Shown: positions 1-11,524, numbered from the stretch's first letter. The stretch: 64,000 bases of DNA from Pleurostoma richardsiae (GCA_030052745.1 JANBVO010000030.1:388133-452132), one strand, 5' to 3'. Program-made: numbers and translations. The notes: generated by a model from the sequence alone, not told the origin.

Positions 1-3
1 GCT

Positions 4-1379
4 CTATGACCTCCCGGTAAAAAGCTTCGTGAACGACACTTTATTCCAGTTTCCCAGCCCTTCGTCTCCTCTCTCGGTCATAGCTACGCTATTGTGATTC
101 GTCTTCCATTCATAGAATGTCTGTATGGATGAAGTAGACCTTGCCAGTGCAACTTCTGCCTCGAATGTCGGATACTCCCCGTTGGTGCGCATTCGGTGGG
201 CTTCGGCCGTCTGCTTGACCCTGTTTGTATGCTTAGGATTAGCTGCCTAGGTACCTACGCTTAGAGGAAAGGACGTCCAAGGGTGACACCTCCAGCCGAT
301 CTCTGCGTACACGATCTGGACGCCGCCATTCATTCTTATCAGCGTCTTGGCGAGAACGCCTGGGATGCTGGGCATGGGCTTCCCTGTTGCCCGCTTGTAG
401 GAGCTCATGATCTGAGGTGTGGTCACCGGTCCGGATGTCGCGCATAGGACCTTGTGGAGGTATCTCTCAGGTTCCTAGCGCGGTAGTTAATATTGGCTTT
501 GCTGTCTGGCCCGATGTTGTCGTCTTCAGTGGCCACTTACTCCAAACACTCCGGCCGTGACGTTTCCTATGTCCTCAGAAGCCTGTGTCGCCAGATCTCA
601 GTAGAAATACTCGAAGGAAATGTAGCTTGCACCGCGGGCCTTACTATCAGTGCTATCGTTGTACCTGCAGGGAGTCCCCTATGCAGCACACCGAAGGCAA
701 CCGCTCCTAGGAACCCATCGAAGTTCTCCATGAAGAAGCCCGGACGGATAATCCTGGAACCCAACCCACATTAGTGCCCGGCCATAAGGTAAGAGTATTG
801 GCGAATGTCTCGAACTCACACCCATTTAAGCCCTTTGCTTCCCAGGTCTTCACAGTACCGCTCGATCCTGAACTTAGCCTGGTGTGACATGTCTAGCGCA
901 TTGTCGTCCGTGGCGGAGGGAATCGCGCTTGAGTAAACGAAGACCTGCACTTGGAACTCGAGGGCAAGGTCCGCCATCATCTGCGAGTACACACAGCTCC
1001 CGTCAGCACATGGTCCCTAGCACCGGTCCTATACACCAGCGCTCCGTCGTCTTGCCTTGCCCTGCCTCTCCTCCCCATCAGCGTTGGCGCCAAGCCCCGG
1101 ATACGCCAGCACCGCGAAGACGCCCCATATTGCCTTCCCTACGGCTGCCGCGTCGGCGAAGACCCTTCGGATGCTATGTTCGTCATCCAGGGTAGCTTCT
1201 ATGAGAGTGATACGATCCTCGTCCTCTGCTGCGAGGAGGAGTCGGGCGGGCGGGGCGGCTGCCCTCCGTGTCAGCGCGAGGACGTGGTAGTCTGGCGACT
1301 GGCGCAGGAGGGCGTGGATGAGCGCCCGGCCTTGCTTGCCTGTTGCGCCGGTCACGAGGACAGTTCGCCTTTGGGACAT
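4..1379 (-). CDS. NmrA-like NAD(P)-binding protein, six exons
   Basis: Atypical short-chain dehydrogenase-like protein of the NmrA family, whose members bind NAD(P) as redox sensors or act as reductases; the substrate is unknown. The N-terminal Rossmann motif VTGATGKQG (residues 9-17) is intact, followed by the family signatures IIRPGFFMENFDG and EDIGNVTAGVFG and a tail with EYPTFEA. Raw frames look broken, but splicing restores one frame: exons 1379-1056, 980-820, 753-645, 582-541, 474-259 and 210-4, giving about 352 residues, normal for the family. Introns are 75, 66, 62, 66 and 48 nt. Intron 1 appears to use a GC donor (AAG/GCAAGA). The stop lies at the very edge of the window, so the last exon could be spliced differently beyond it. 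It diverges from the galactosidase gene. The family call is sure; exact exon ends are fairly sure. Confidence 0.82.
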
Positions 1380-3497
1380 TCTGGACTCTGAAGGGATGCC
1401 GCTGGCTGGGCGACGAGACTGGGGTTCTCAATGTCTGGGTTTGGGGGATTGGATACGGGCTTCGAGGTTCTTATGTATTTAGCAAGGGATACTAGCAAAG
1501 GTGCTTTTGCTTACACGGCCTGGTGTTATCACTAAGTGGATTAACCCGATGGCTCTGTGGACGGTGAAACAGTCTTACATGGTGATACGTAGTTGGCTAT
1601 CCACGCCGCTTCTCGTAATACAAGACACTGGCGGTCTCCTGAGCCATAAGCTGACGCGGGATATGTTGACAGGGGGCAAGCTATTACGAAGGTACTGTTT
1701 TCGACAAGATGGCTTAGGACCTAGAATTACCTATTGTGGTAAATGTTGCGGCTGCCACGATCTGATGCATATGTGTAGGTGGTGAAGGTAGCGTGCGACT
1801 ACTGGTTTTCAAGGTGAACCGAGGGAGAATTTCCCATGTATTGCTGAGTTGAGGTTTCTATGTATTGAAGGGAAGTAGTAAGGCATGAAATGTAGGTTGT
1901 CGTACATCGAGAGCCCTCTCCAATGTGAGAAGAAGGCGGAAGATATCTCCGTTCGCGGGGAGGACGTCCTCTCCATTACGCTAGATGCCGGCCGCGTAGG
2001 ACCTCAATCGATGCTTTGCATTCGGGTCACATGGACTACACTTCTCGATCCTGATTTATCAATCATCTCAAGCTCAATCGGAGTGTCTGTGGTGGCGGGT
2101 GCCGAACAAATTTCAGGTCAAACCCGGACGCGTGGAGGAGCTGGTGTGGGATGTGAACGTGGCCGATCGGAGGGCAACAAACTCGAAAAGACGCGAGTCC
2201 AACTCCCGCACCGGAGAAAAACACCGTGCAGGCTGTTTTTCGGCACCGTCCTCCCCTCGATAGGTGATGCGTGCGGAATTTCTGCTCTCTCCTCTTTTCT
2301 TTGTTCTCTCCTGGGTTCACGAGTAGCATGCTCTCCGTTGAACTGATTGCTGAGGGAAAAATCAGGCGCCTTGAGACTCATTCACAAATCTATTTTATCC
2401 ACTGATATCCTCTTGGGGACTAAAAGGAAAGTGTCGAACTTGTCTTACTTTGGAGCCGGGACAGGACATGTGGGCATGATTTCCGACCTGGGGATCTGTT
2501 TGGGCAAACGATTTAAAGATCAATGCTGGTCTCCTGGATCGAAACGGACAAGCAGTCCTGAATCTCTCACATTTAAGGTGGTGAACTGACGTGAAACATA
2601 CCTAAGACGATGAAAAGCACTATGGAAACGGTAATTGACTGGGCAAAGAACCAGCAATGGGAGGAAAGCCTCCACCGTCAGTTATGACGAGTTGAGAGAA
2701 CGCCGTAACGTTACACACTGCTGAGGTGCACATCACATACCTAAGAGGCTAGATCATCCGATAGGAGCGTATAAAAGGAGTCGATCGGCTCCTTCAGTCG
2801 AAGGAAATGTTCGATAACTCTGCATTTTCTTCTTCCATGTATAAATATTTACCCAAAGCATTGATATAGGACATTACCTGCCCTGTGAAAGTTTCATGCG
2901 AGTTTTGCGCTCCAAAAGTTCGACCAGACACTGACGATGAGACGCAGTTTCTAGGTCATCATATTCGGTTGTTTACACCACTAGTCCTAGGGAACAAGGC
3001 CCTCAAGAGCCGACGTGCAATTCTCAGAAGCCGAAAAGCCACCCCCTAGGCTTAATCCTTGGCGTGGTCCTACTGCAGGCCCCGCCTATCATATCTCCTG
3101 TGGCCGACATCCGACCGTCTGCAGTAACAGTTACTACGGTATGCTGATGCCTAGTTACGGTGGTAGGAATTGCTTGACATGATGGAGATAATGGGAGATC
3201 CCGGTACTCCGCTTGCCTTTTCCAATCTTATCACTACGTTTTAGCGTCTCAGTGCAACCTTCCGGATCTAGTGAAATGCGGTATTTGCACCTCAGATGGA
3301 CAATCATAAGGACAGAATGTGGTCCTCTCGCAAGTCTCGTTCCTGGTAATGTAGGCCGGTAAACCCCATGTTCCTGGGGTCCTATTTCTCCCTACACCGA
3401 CAGGGGATTGGCACAGAACGATCACGACCGGGATCGGCGTCTAAGACACAACAGACCTCGCATTGCCTGTGGTAGTCCCTGCAACGGAGCACCTCTA
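1380..3497. other. Intergenic region between divergent genes
   Basis: About 2.1 kb between the NmrA-like start and the galactosidase start. ORFs here are short, without recognisable domains, and their composition does not look coding. A TATAAAAG box at 2770-2777 is well formed but lies about 720 bp before the galactosidase ATG, with no convincing ORF just downstream. I see no repeat or transposon. Confidence 0.5.
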
Positions 3498-5120
3498 ATG
3501 GCGACATCAATCATCCTCGTTGCAGCAATAATAGCGGCAGCCTCCGCCGCACCCGGCGTGCTGTCCCCACTCCCGCCAATGGGATTTAACAACTGGGCGC
3601 GGTACATGGGTGCGCTGAACGAGTCACTATTCGTGTCTACAGCCGAGGCCATGATCTCGACAGGCCTTCTCACCGCGGGGTACAATCGCATCAACCTTGA
3701 CGATGAGTGGTCGACAATGGAGCGGAGCGCCAACGGCTCTATGGTTTGGGACAGCACCAAGTTCCCGCGTGGTCTACCATGGCTGACAGCGCACCTCAAA
3801 TCCAGAGGCTTCATTCCCGGTAAATATACCGATGCGGGTAACCTCTCGTGCGGTGGTTTTCCGGGAGCACTGAACCATGAGGAGACAGACGCGGCAGACT
3901 TCGCGCGGTGGGGTTTTGAGTACCTCAAACTGGACGGGTGCAACATGCCCGACACGTCCGAGGCGACATACCGACGGGTGTACGGCAAGTGGCACACGAT
4001 CTTGTCCTCGATGGCGGACCCGATGGTCTTTTCAGAGAGCGCACCGGCATACTTCGCCGAGGCGGCCAATCTGACGGACTGGTACGCCGTGATGGGCTGG
4101 GTGCAGCAGTACGGGCAGCTGGCGCGGCACAGTCGCGACAGCCTGGTGTGGAACAGTACCAACTATTGGCCCGACATCACCGGCTGGGATAGCATCACGT
4201 TCAACTACGGACAGCAGGTTCGGCTGGCGCGGTTCCAGCGGCCAGGCTTCTTCAACGACCCGGACTTTCTGACCGTTGATCACTTCGACACTACCATAGA
4301 CGAGAAGAGGTCGCACTTCGCGCTGTGGTGTGCCTTTTCGGCGCCTTTGATCCTAAGCACCGATGTTCTCAACATCACAGCGGAGGAAATCGCATATCTG
4401 ACAAACAAGGACTTTCTGGACGTCGACCAGGATCCCCTCGTCCAGCAGGCGACGCTTGTGAGTCAAGACGGGAGTTGGGACGTGTTAACAAGGAGCTTAT
4501 ACAACGGCGACCGACTACTTGTGGTGCTAAACCGCCAGGCAGAGATTGGCGACATTGAGGTCCCCTGGGCAAGGATCGGACTTTCGCCTGAGACACTGAA
4601 TACGCCGCCTTCGCTGCTCGCGAAGAACCTCTGGACAGGAAAAGAAACAACTGTGGATCTCGCAGCTGGGGGCATCATTGCCAAAGCCGTTCCCGCTCAC
4701 GGCACCGCCGCCTTCCGACTGTCACATCCAAGCCCCGGGTCGTCCGTTCGCGTCATCCCGACGGGGATGATCTTCAACACGTACTCATTGCACTGCTTGA
4801 CAGACTCGCGCTGCGGCTCTCTGATCTGGGCTAATTGCACCGCCAGAGATTCTCAGGTTTGGCGGGCACGGCCTGACGGAACGGTCAGTAGTCTGCTAGA
4901 CGAGAGCAAGTGCATAACGGAGGAAGCCGGCGGTGTTGTTGCCACGAAGAAGTGCGACGGAGAGGGGAAGAAGTGGGATTACTTCGTCTCGGGCAACCTC
5001 ATCAATGCACACACCCAGCATTGCCTAACTGAAGGAGAGGGCGGTGAGGCGTATGCTGCCGATTGCGGCTATCTCACGAACGAGCAGGTCATTGCCCTCC
5101 CCGCCGGTATGACTATATAG
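3498..5120 (+). CDS. Secreted GH27 alpha-galactosidase with C-terminal lectin-like tail
   Basis: Extracellular glycoside hydrolase that removes terminal alpha-1,6-galactose from galactomannans and raffinose-type sugars. The ATG at 3498 is preferred over the longer frame because it begins a typical signal peptide (MATSIILVAAIIAAASAAPG). The mature enzyme starts with the GH27 hallmark PPMGFNNWARY. The predicted nucleophile is Asp146 in YLKLDGCN and the predicted acid/base is Asp226 in YWPDITGWD; NDPDFL follows further on. The catalytic barrel and beta domain run to about residue 420. The last 115 residues hold paired Cys and QxW-like blocks resembling a short, divergent ricin-B/CBM13 module. 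It is a single uninterrupted exon of 540 codons. Several N-glycosylation sequons support secretion. Family call sure; substrate preference not resolved. Confidence 0.93.
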   Translation: MATSIILVAAIIAAASAAPGVLSPLPPMGFNNWARYMGALNESLFVSTAEAMISTGLLTAGYNRINLDDEWSTMERSANGSMVWDSTKFPRGLPWLTAHLKSRGFIPGKYTDAGNLSCGGFPGALNHEETDAADFARWGFEYLKLDGCNMPDTSEATYRRVYGKWHTILSSMADPMVFSESAPAYFAEAANLTDWYAVMGWVQQYGQLARHSRDSLVWNSTNYWPDITGWDSITFNYGQQVRLARFQRPGFFNDPDFLTVDHFDTTIDEKRSHFALWCAFSAPLILSTDVLNITAEEIAYLTNKDFLDVDQDPLVQQATLVSQDGSWDVLTRSLYNGDRLLVVLNRQAEIGDIEVPWARIGLSPETLNTPPSLLAKNLWTGKETTVDLAAGGIIAKAVPAHGTAAFRLSHPSPGSSVRVIPTGMIFNTYSLHCLTDSRCGSLIWANCTARDSQVWRARPDGTVSSLLDESKCITEEAGGVVATKKCDGEGKKWDYFVSGNLINAHTQHCLTEGEGGEAYAADCGYLTNEQVIALPAGMTI

Positions 5121-5766
5121 ATTTAGGCACAACAAACGCCATTGAGCAACTCTACAAACCTTAAGTGATAGGAAGCTACCCCCTGTCCCCCACCACCTCA
5201 TAATCCGAACTCATGATGATGCCCCGAGAGTGCTCCGGCCTGGGAGAAGGATAAAATTCTTCTTAGAGAGAAACGTACTGAGGATAGTCTATTGAATCTG
5301 AGTATAGCATCATGCAATGATAGCTCGTGCGATTATCCATCAAGGTGCTCTCTGCAGGTCCGCGTTGTCTCCATCTCCCCCAAGTGCCCAATTGGAAGCG
5401 AGACATTACTCAAGCGGCTAACGCAAGATCCCATAAAGCGGCAAACGGACCCCTACTAGATAGTCCCCTGCGCCCATCAAGGTACTTGTCGCTGCTCCTT
5501 GTCGGGTATCGTCGATGGACAGACAATACAGCCGGATGGTAACCAGGTGGGCATCGGCTGGCACAGAGAAGGGCAACTGCCTCTTCATCTTTTGAGTACC
5601 ACACGGTGACGAGGCGTTTCTAGGGGTAGTGGCAGCTCCTGCAGGGTATATGAGCCGAGCCCTACCCGCACAAAAGGGATGGTTCATCCTTCAACCTGCT
5701 TCCTCTCCTTCCTTTTGTTGTTCTAGGTAGTAGGTAACTGGTCTGCCTTCGAGACTAGAGAGCAAT
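5121..5766. other. Intergenic region
   Basis: 645 bp holding the 3' end of the galactosidase transcript and the promoter of the CobW-like gene. Only short non-conserved ORFs are visible. Confidence 0.5.
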
Positions 5767-7471
5767 ATGGCCCCGGCTGCCTTAGTTGACTCAGCACAAG
5801 ACACACGGCCGACGAAGGCGGATGACCGGCTCCCAGTCACTCTGTTGAGCGGCTTCCTCGGCTCAGGAAAGACCACCCTCCTGGAGAACATCTTGACCTC
5901 TCCGGACCACGGCCTGCGCATCGGCGTCATCGTGAACGATGTCTCGGCCCTCAACATTGATGCCGCCCTCCTGTCGAACCACGATGTTACTCGCAAACAG
6001 GAACAGGTCGTCGCAATGCAGAATGGATGCATCTGCTGCACGCTGCGTGGCGATCTTCTCGAAGAGGTGGCCCGTCTCGCCCACGATAAGCAGGTCGAAT
6101 ACCTAGTCATCGAGAGCTCGGGTGTCAGCGAGCCGATGCAGGTTGCCGAGACGTTCTCTGAGGAGTAAGAAGCAACATACATTGTATCTAGAAAGGAAAA
6201 ACACTCGTTGACCAATTCAAAAGATTCGCCGAGATGCACGTCGCAGCGGGTCATGACCTCGAAGCGGAGCAGGAGGGAGACATCGAGACTAATAAGCGTC
6301 TTGCTGCGATCCTCAAGGCTGGAGGATTGTCCAAGATAGCGCGACTGGATACGTGCGTCACGGTTGTGGACGCGGTGCACTTCATGCAAGACTTCGCCAC
6401 GGCCGACTTCCTCGTCGACCGACAGGACGACGTGCCCAAGGAAGACGACCGCAACATCTCAGACCTTCAGGTGGACCAGGTCGAGTTTGCCGACGCCGTC
6501 ATCATCAACAAGTGCGACCTCGTCCCCAAAGACGAAGTCCACCGCGTTCAGGGCGTGGTCAAGAAGCTCAACCCTGCTGCCAAGGTCTTTACCACAGTCA
6601 AGTCTAAGCTAGATGTGAAGGATATCCTCGACACCCGCACATTCTCTTATGAAAAGGCGGCACTGAGCGCCGGCTGGCTTAAGAGCTTGTCAGAAGAGAT
6701 CAGTCCCGAGACGGAGGAGTACGGCATCGGCACGTTCATCTACCGCGCCCGGCGCCCCTTCCACCCCGCACGGCTGTGGGAGGCTATCAGATCGGTCTTC
6801 GTCGTCATACAGACAGAATATGAGGATGCGGAGGACGGTATGGAAGTTGATGGAGAGGAGGTCGAGGAGAGTGAGGAAGAAGAGGGTGACGATTCCATGG
6901 ATGTAGACGAGGAGCAGCCGCAGCTCAACCCGAAAGCCCGGTTGGCGTCAAAGATGGCAGACGAGACCTTCGGGCCGCTTCTGCGATCCAAAGGGTTTCT
7001 TTGGCTTGCAACGAGGCCCACTCTTGTAAGCCCATGCCATCGCAAGTGAATGTTGGGGAAGCTAACCCTCTTACTTAGTTTGGCGAGTGGTCACAGGCTG
7101 GTGTCATGTTGACTATTTCCGGTGGCGATCGCTGGCGCTGTGAGATCCCCGAGGATGAGTGGCCTAAGGACCCACAGGTCCGGAAGGCAATCACTCGTGA
7201 TTTTGAGGGCAAATGGGGAGATCGTCGCCAGGAGATTGTCTTCATAGGGCAGCAGATGCGGTCGGGGGGGGAGCAGCGCCTCCGGAAAGCACTCGACACG
7301 TGCCTCCTCGATGATGAGGAGTTCAGGTTGTGGGAAGAAGCCATGGGATCTGAAAACGCTCTGGAGAAGCTGGATGATCTATTCGAGGACGGGTTCGAAG
7401 ACTGGTTGGACGACTCCCACGATCACGGCCACGAGAATAGCCACGAGCACCATCCTGGCCATAAACATTAG
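5767..7471 (+). CDS. CobW/ZNG1-type GTPase metallochaperone
   Basis: G3E-family P-loop GTPase with a CobW C-terminal domain. Relatives deliver zinc or cobalt to client metalloenzymes. Exons 5767-6164, 6224-7025 and 7079-7471 (introns of 59 and 53 nt) give about 530 residues. Walker A is GFLGSGKTT (residues 29-37), the metal-binding CxCC motif is at Cys88/Cys90/Cys91 (GCICC), and the guanine-specificity motif NKCD is near residue 228. An acidic Glu/Asp insert splits the GTPase from the CobW C-terminal domain. The protein ends in a His-rich tail ([16 protein letters not shown]) that probably binds metal. The tail and acidic insert suggest metal handling rather than cobalamin synthesis, which fungi lack. 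Splice sites agree in phase at both introns. Very likely a functional single gene. Confidence 0.93.
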
Positions 7472-7553
7472 ACACAAGTTGAAGCATGCATCAGGTGTGA
7501 GCTTGAAAATGACGCACAGGATATCGTGAACTGCAAGGGCTACATCACCTCTC

Positions 7554-9350
7554 CTACCTTATTCTACCAATATGCACCTTTTGCCCATCAGTTGAGATAC
7601 ATCGCCCCGGGAGGTATCCAGCTCCCACCCTCTCATACACATTAGTCTCACCAAGCAATCGAGACCTTGCTGGTTGAACGAGAATAAAGTAATGCAGCAG
7701 GGACCCAATTACCTGATTCCCATTCTCGACCCCGAGAACCACACACTGAGTCTTCTTCTTTTGGGATTCACTGGGTGTGTCATAATATAGCTTTCCGGAA
7801 GTCTCATCTTCTCGACCAACTATAATGTCTCGAACTTTACCAATAAGTGTGAGGCTGCCGTGTCGATCGTCTAGAGGTGCAACACGACTTTTACTGCTCA
7901 ACCACGGCGATCGTATCGCCATCCAGTTGATGTTCCCAAATGGCGGTTGAAGGAAGTCAACCTCGCCCATATACGCCATCCACGACCACGATGGCACTGT
8001 CGCCACTCCAGCATGGTCCTGCGGGAATTTGATACGGACTAGCTCCTTCTTGTCTGGGGGCCGGTACCACAGTAGACTCCGCCGTAGGAGACCAGGCCCG
8101 CGGCCCTTGTCGTTTTTCTCGGCGAAGATGCCGTACCCGCCATGCGTGCCGAAGGCCTTGAGCAGACAACTCTGGATTCCATCCACAGCGATGGGGCGGT
8201 CGTATGCCTTGGTGAAGGCGAGGCCCGAGTAGGTCTTGTAAAGATTCTGGAATCGGATGATCTTCTCGCCTTGGCTGGTAGACATGATGATGTGTGGGGA
8301 ATTGGGATCTTCGAGAAATGCAGCAAGATTGCTATAAGTCGCGAATGTAAGCTTGACGCTCGTTATCTCTGAGATTCCTAGGAAGATTGGCTTGCGAGAC
8401 GTACTTGCTCATCTTGGTCAAGGTCTCGCAGCGGACACCATCACCACACTCGAAGTATGTTTGGTGCTCCGTGAAGAAGATGGTACGACGGGCTAGGGCA
8501 TGCTGTTGGAGGACCCATCCCCGCTTGTTCAGGCGGCCGTTGAGGACATGAAGGTTGAAATCGTCTATGTTCTCGCAGATGTAGAACGGAGCTTTATCAG
8601 GACCCTCACTCATGGTGACATAGCCCCTTTCGCATCGCGGCTCCAAGAAACCATCCACTTGATTATGTGCACGACTGGCAGTTAAGACGCAGCACGCGGC
8701 ACTGAAGACATTATCCATCTCCCCCGGGCCCTTGAATGATGCAAATGGAATCAATCCACAAGTTCCGCTTGCTAATGGCCTTAGTTGTGAGGATGGCGTC
8801 TATGAAAGTGGCCGGTAAATCGGTCAGTCTGATCTCTTCCTGGTGCTATTTCAAGTGATTGACATTAATGACAGAGTGAGGTTCGCGGCCCCATGGCTGT
8901 GACAATGCAACATACTCGCCGGTGTCACCTAGACCTGGCTGCCATAGACGAATAGATTCGTCCCCGCTTTGACCCACATCGATGACCCTGGTGGGCATGC
9001 GTCTAGTTGGAGCATTCGGCGCGTGACACTTGGGATGTAGTCTCCTGTCGTCACAGAGTAGAAGCCACTGCCGTATGACCCCGGAGTTCGTCTGGCTACC
9101 GGGGCTTGGAAGCCTTCGGAACCCAAACTGGATCTCTTGCCTCGGCCTCGAACCTGCACATGTCGGGTTAGTGTGAAATGAAGGATTGCGGATTTGCCAA
9201 AGAGAACGCGGTGCCTAGGCTTCGATAAATTGAGAGTACTGGACGGCCAAGGCCGTTTATCCTTAGTAAAGACTGCGCTTTTTCGAACCCGATCGTGTTG
9301 GATACGATCGCAGAATTTCGTTGAGCTATTTTCTAGAATAGGGCGCAAAG
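7554..9350 (-). pseudogene. Broken HET-domain (heterokaryon incompatibility) gene
   Basis: HET proteins trigger cell death when genetically different hyphae fuse. Read on the minus strand, the N-terminal HET signatures are clear: MPTRVIDVG and EYVALSQPWG, then LPATFIDAI and LWIDSICII. The C-terminal half has RGWVLQQHALARR, TYFECGDGVRCETL and EKIIRFQNLYKTYSGLAF. The frame is interrupted three times: an in-frame TAG at 8848-8846 between HLK and HQEEI, a frame change around 8721-8735 just after the WIDSICII block, and another around 8331-8340 between YIRDL and the AFLEDP block. None of these has splice signals that would remove it. A plausible intron acceptor lies at 9154, so an upstream exon may reach about 9350. 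The stop at 7554 fits the family end. I read it as a recently disabled gene; three assembly errors would be needed to explain it otherwise. Confidence 0.82.
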
Positions 9351-9468
9351 TTCACAGGCTTTAGATCGCTCCTCCAAGCCGTAAGGGGTATATTCAACAG
9401 AAAATCCCAGGCTCCCCAAGCATTCGAGCTTTTGGCAAGAACTACACATAGTTGCAGGCCTACGGGAC

Positions 9469-11524
9469 TCAGGTAGCGCCAGCAGCCATCAGGTGGCCGG
9501 ACGCATTCTGCATTGCTCTTGGGGCGGAAAGGCGAAATTCCGGTTGCTGTGGCCGGGTTCCTGCCTTGAACCAGAAATCTTCCGGTCGGTCCTCGTCATC
9601 CATGACCTCTTCATTCAATCTATCCACCAATTCCTTAGAGGTGGCCCGATATGGTTGGATTTGCCGCGGGCTGAAATGTTCCTCCCGGCTCGTGGTTGAC
9701 GTCGCCATGAGCTGGGGAGTTCCCGGACTTTTCGGGGATGGCATTGATGGTTCCTGTCGCATTGGGACCTCCCACTCCTGGACGTATTTCGTCTGCCCCA
9801 TCTCAGGAGGAAGCTCAACGATAAGGAGCCTCTTCCTAACAAGTCTCAAAAAGGCACCGAGAGCAGTGTCCTCGCCACAAAGAGGCTCTTTGGCGAGATG
9901 ATCCATCCACTGTATCACGATAGGTCGGACCTTCGCTTTGTACCGGTCATCCTCCATTTCGATATCATAACACGTAACCCGGTCTCTCGACTGACCATTG
10001 ACGTCCGCCCGGAATCTCTGAACGCCGCGATAACCATACAGAAGCCAAATGATAATCTCCAAGATGACACATCCCATAGACCATATGTCGTATTGACGGC
10101 TCAGAAGCTTCAACTCGCCGAGCTCAACCTCCGGAGGTTCGTACAATGGCGTTCCATACTCAGTGGTTATGTCTAGTCCCACTTTTTGTCTCAGGACGGT
10201 AGCCATGCTACAGTCACCAAGCTTGAGAGTCCCGAAGATATTGCCACCAGTGGGCTCAAAGCGGAGGATGTTTCTTGGCTTCAGATCGCCGTGCCGGATC
10301 TGTGCTTCGTCATGCGTTGCTTGTAGAGCTTCGGCCAAGCCCCGCAATTGTATCGCCGCGAGTTTTAGGAGCCTCTTGCTCAGTATTGGATTCGGCTCCC
10401 AAGCGAAGAGGTCTTCAAGGCTTCCCCCGTTGGCCCACTCAAAGATCAAGTAATAAGATCTAGCTGTCCCAATATCGCCTTTGGTGAAAGCTGTGATGAA
10501 GCGGACTACATGATCCTTGTGGCGGTCGTTCATGTTCTTTAGTGTCGTAGCCTCGTTGGCCCAACTGTACGCGATCTTCTGCCGCTCCTCCGCGTCAGGG
10601 GGAATAATCTCTTTCACGGCGAAATACTCTGGCCATTCCGATTTCTACCGTATTTCATTAGTTGATTTTCAATGCCGAACGGTAAATGATACTCACTGGG
10701 CGAGTCTGGTCCTCAAAGTGGCCTGATTGTATCTTGACCTTGTACACTCTGCTGAACGGCCCATACAAGTTGCCGCGGTCGACGGCGACTTTGGTGAAGG
10801 GCAAGATTGTTTTCCTTTCAAAGTCGTAGTTGATCTTTGCCGTCGATAATACCGGAACTAAGATCTGCCATTGCACTTCACAGATTCGCCTCAAAATGGC
10901 CGCCCTCCATAATTTATCGTCGAGAGAAGTCAGATGCTCCATCTGGAGACACGGATGACTTCTCTGCTGCGAGCCAATGCTGCGGATGTCAATCTCGGCG
11001 GACAGGTTGCTGTCTTGAAAACCGTGCGTTTCAAAAAACTCCATCATCTTCAGTATTTTGCCATGGCCGGAATCAGCAAGTACTGCCATCGCAAACAGTT
11101 TCTTGGCATGATGAAGGATAAACTCAATCAGTTTCTCCTTATACTTCTTTCGAGCGCCAGCTAATTCGCGACGTACGACATGTTCTTGGATCAGCTGGTC
11201 AACTACGTCTTTGGACCAGTATACTTTCTCCTCGTCGGTGAAATTGCTTTTCACCATTCTCTCGTAGAGGTCATCAGCGAGGGATATGGAGTCGTCGACA
11301 TCAGGGACCGTAATATCCTCTTGGTTGCAGAGGGCGAGAAGCTGCATTATAAACAAGAATCCTGTGAAGTCGAGCTGTCTATGATGATGACCTGCCGTTT
11401 CTTCACCGGTAGCAGCAGCATGATAGTGGTTCCCGGAATGTGCTTTGAACAGCCAGCCAGTGACATCTTTAGGCATCTCATATTCTGTTCCAGCTAGGAA
11501 GTTCGTGAACTGCTCTAGATCCAT
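9469..11524 (-). CDS. Serine/threonine protein kinase-like protein (possibly the 3' part of a larger gene)
   Basis: Exons up to 10697 and 10644-9469, joined by a 52-nt intron. About 270 residues of helical, unrecognised sequence precede a protein-kinase domain. Visible kinase elements: a weak Gly-loop (LYGPFSRVYKV), the VAIK-like lysine in YFAVKE, a C-helix Glu in WANEAT, the catalytic loop HGDLKPRNIL (HRD changed to HGD), LGDCS in place of DFG, GTPLYEPPE for the APE region, and YDIWSMGCVILEI for helix F. Key Asp, Lys and Asn residues remain, so activity is possible. The first ATG in frame is at 11524, but the open frame and coding-like residues extend to about 11620. A 36-nt micro-exon and two phase-matched introns could join it to the C2H2/ankyrin ORF upstream. 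The tail (about 120 residues) is disordered. Kinase call sure; 5' end unsure. Confidence 0.78.

Noticed and set aside
4-1379. NmrA-like region as a pseudogene, since its conserved blocks lie in different frames with stops between
   Set aside because: Five introns with good signals and matching phases restore one continuous frame and every conserved block.
1885-2589. ORFs of 80-153 codons between the NmrA-like and galactosidase genes
   Set aside because: No domain, no splice-consistent extension, composition not coding-like.
2770-2777. TATAAAAG as the core promoter of the galactosidase
   Set aside because: It lies about 720 bp upstream of the ATG, with no evidence for such a long leader.
3422-4162. 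A 246-codon ORF antisense to the galactosidase
   Set aside because: Shadow of the GH27 gene; no recognisable domain.
5691-6389. A 232-codon ORF antisense to the CobW-like gene
   Set aside because: Shadow of the GTPase exons and an intron.
8929-9348. A 139-codon minus-strand ORF as a separate gene
   Set aside because: The neighbouring frame carries the HET signatures QWLLLCDD, MPTRVIDVG and EYVALSQPWG, so this ORF is a shadow of the HET pseudogene.
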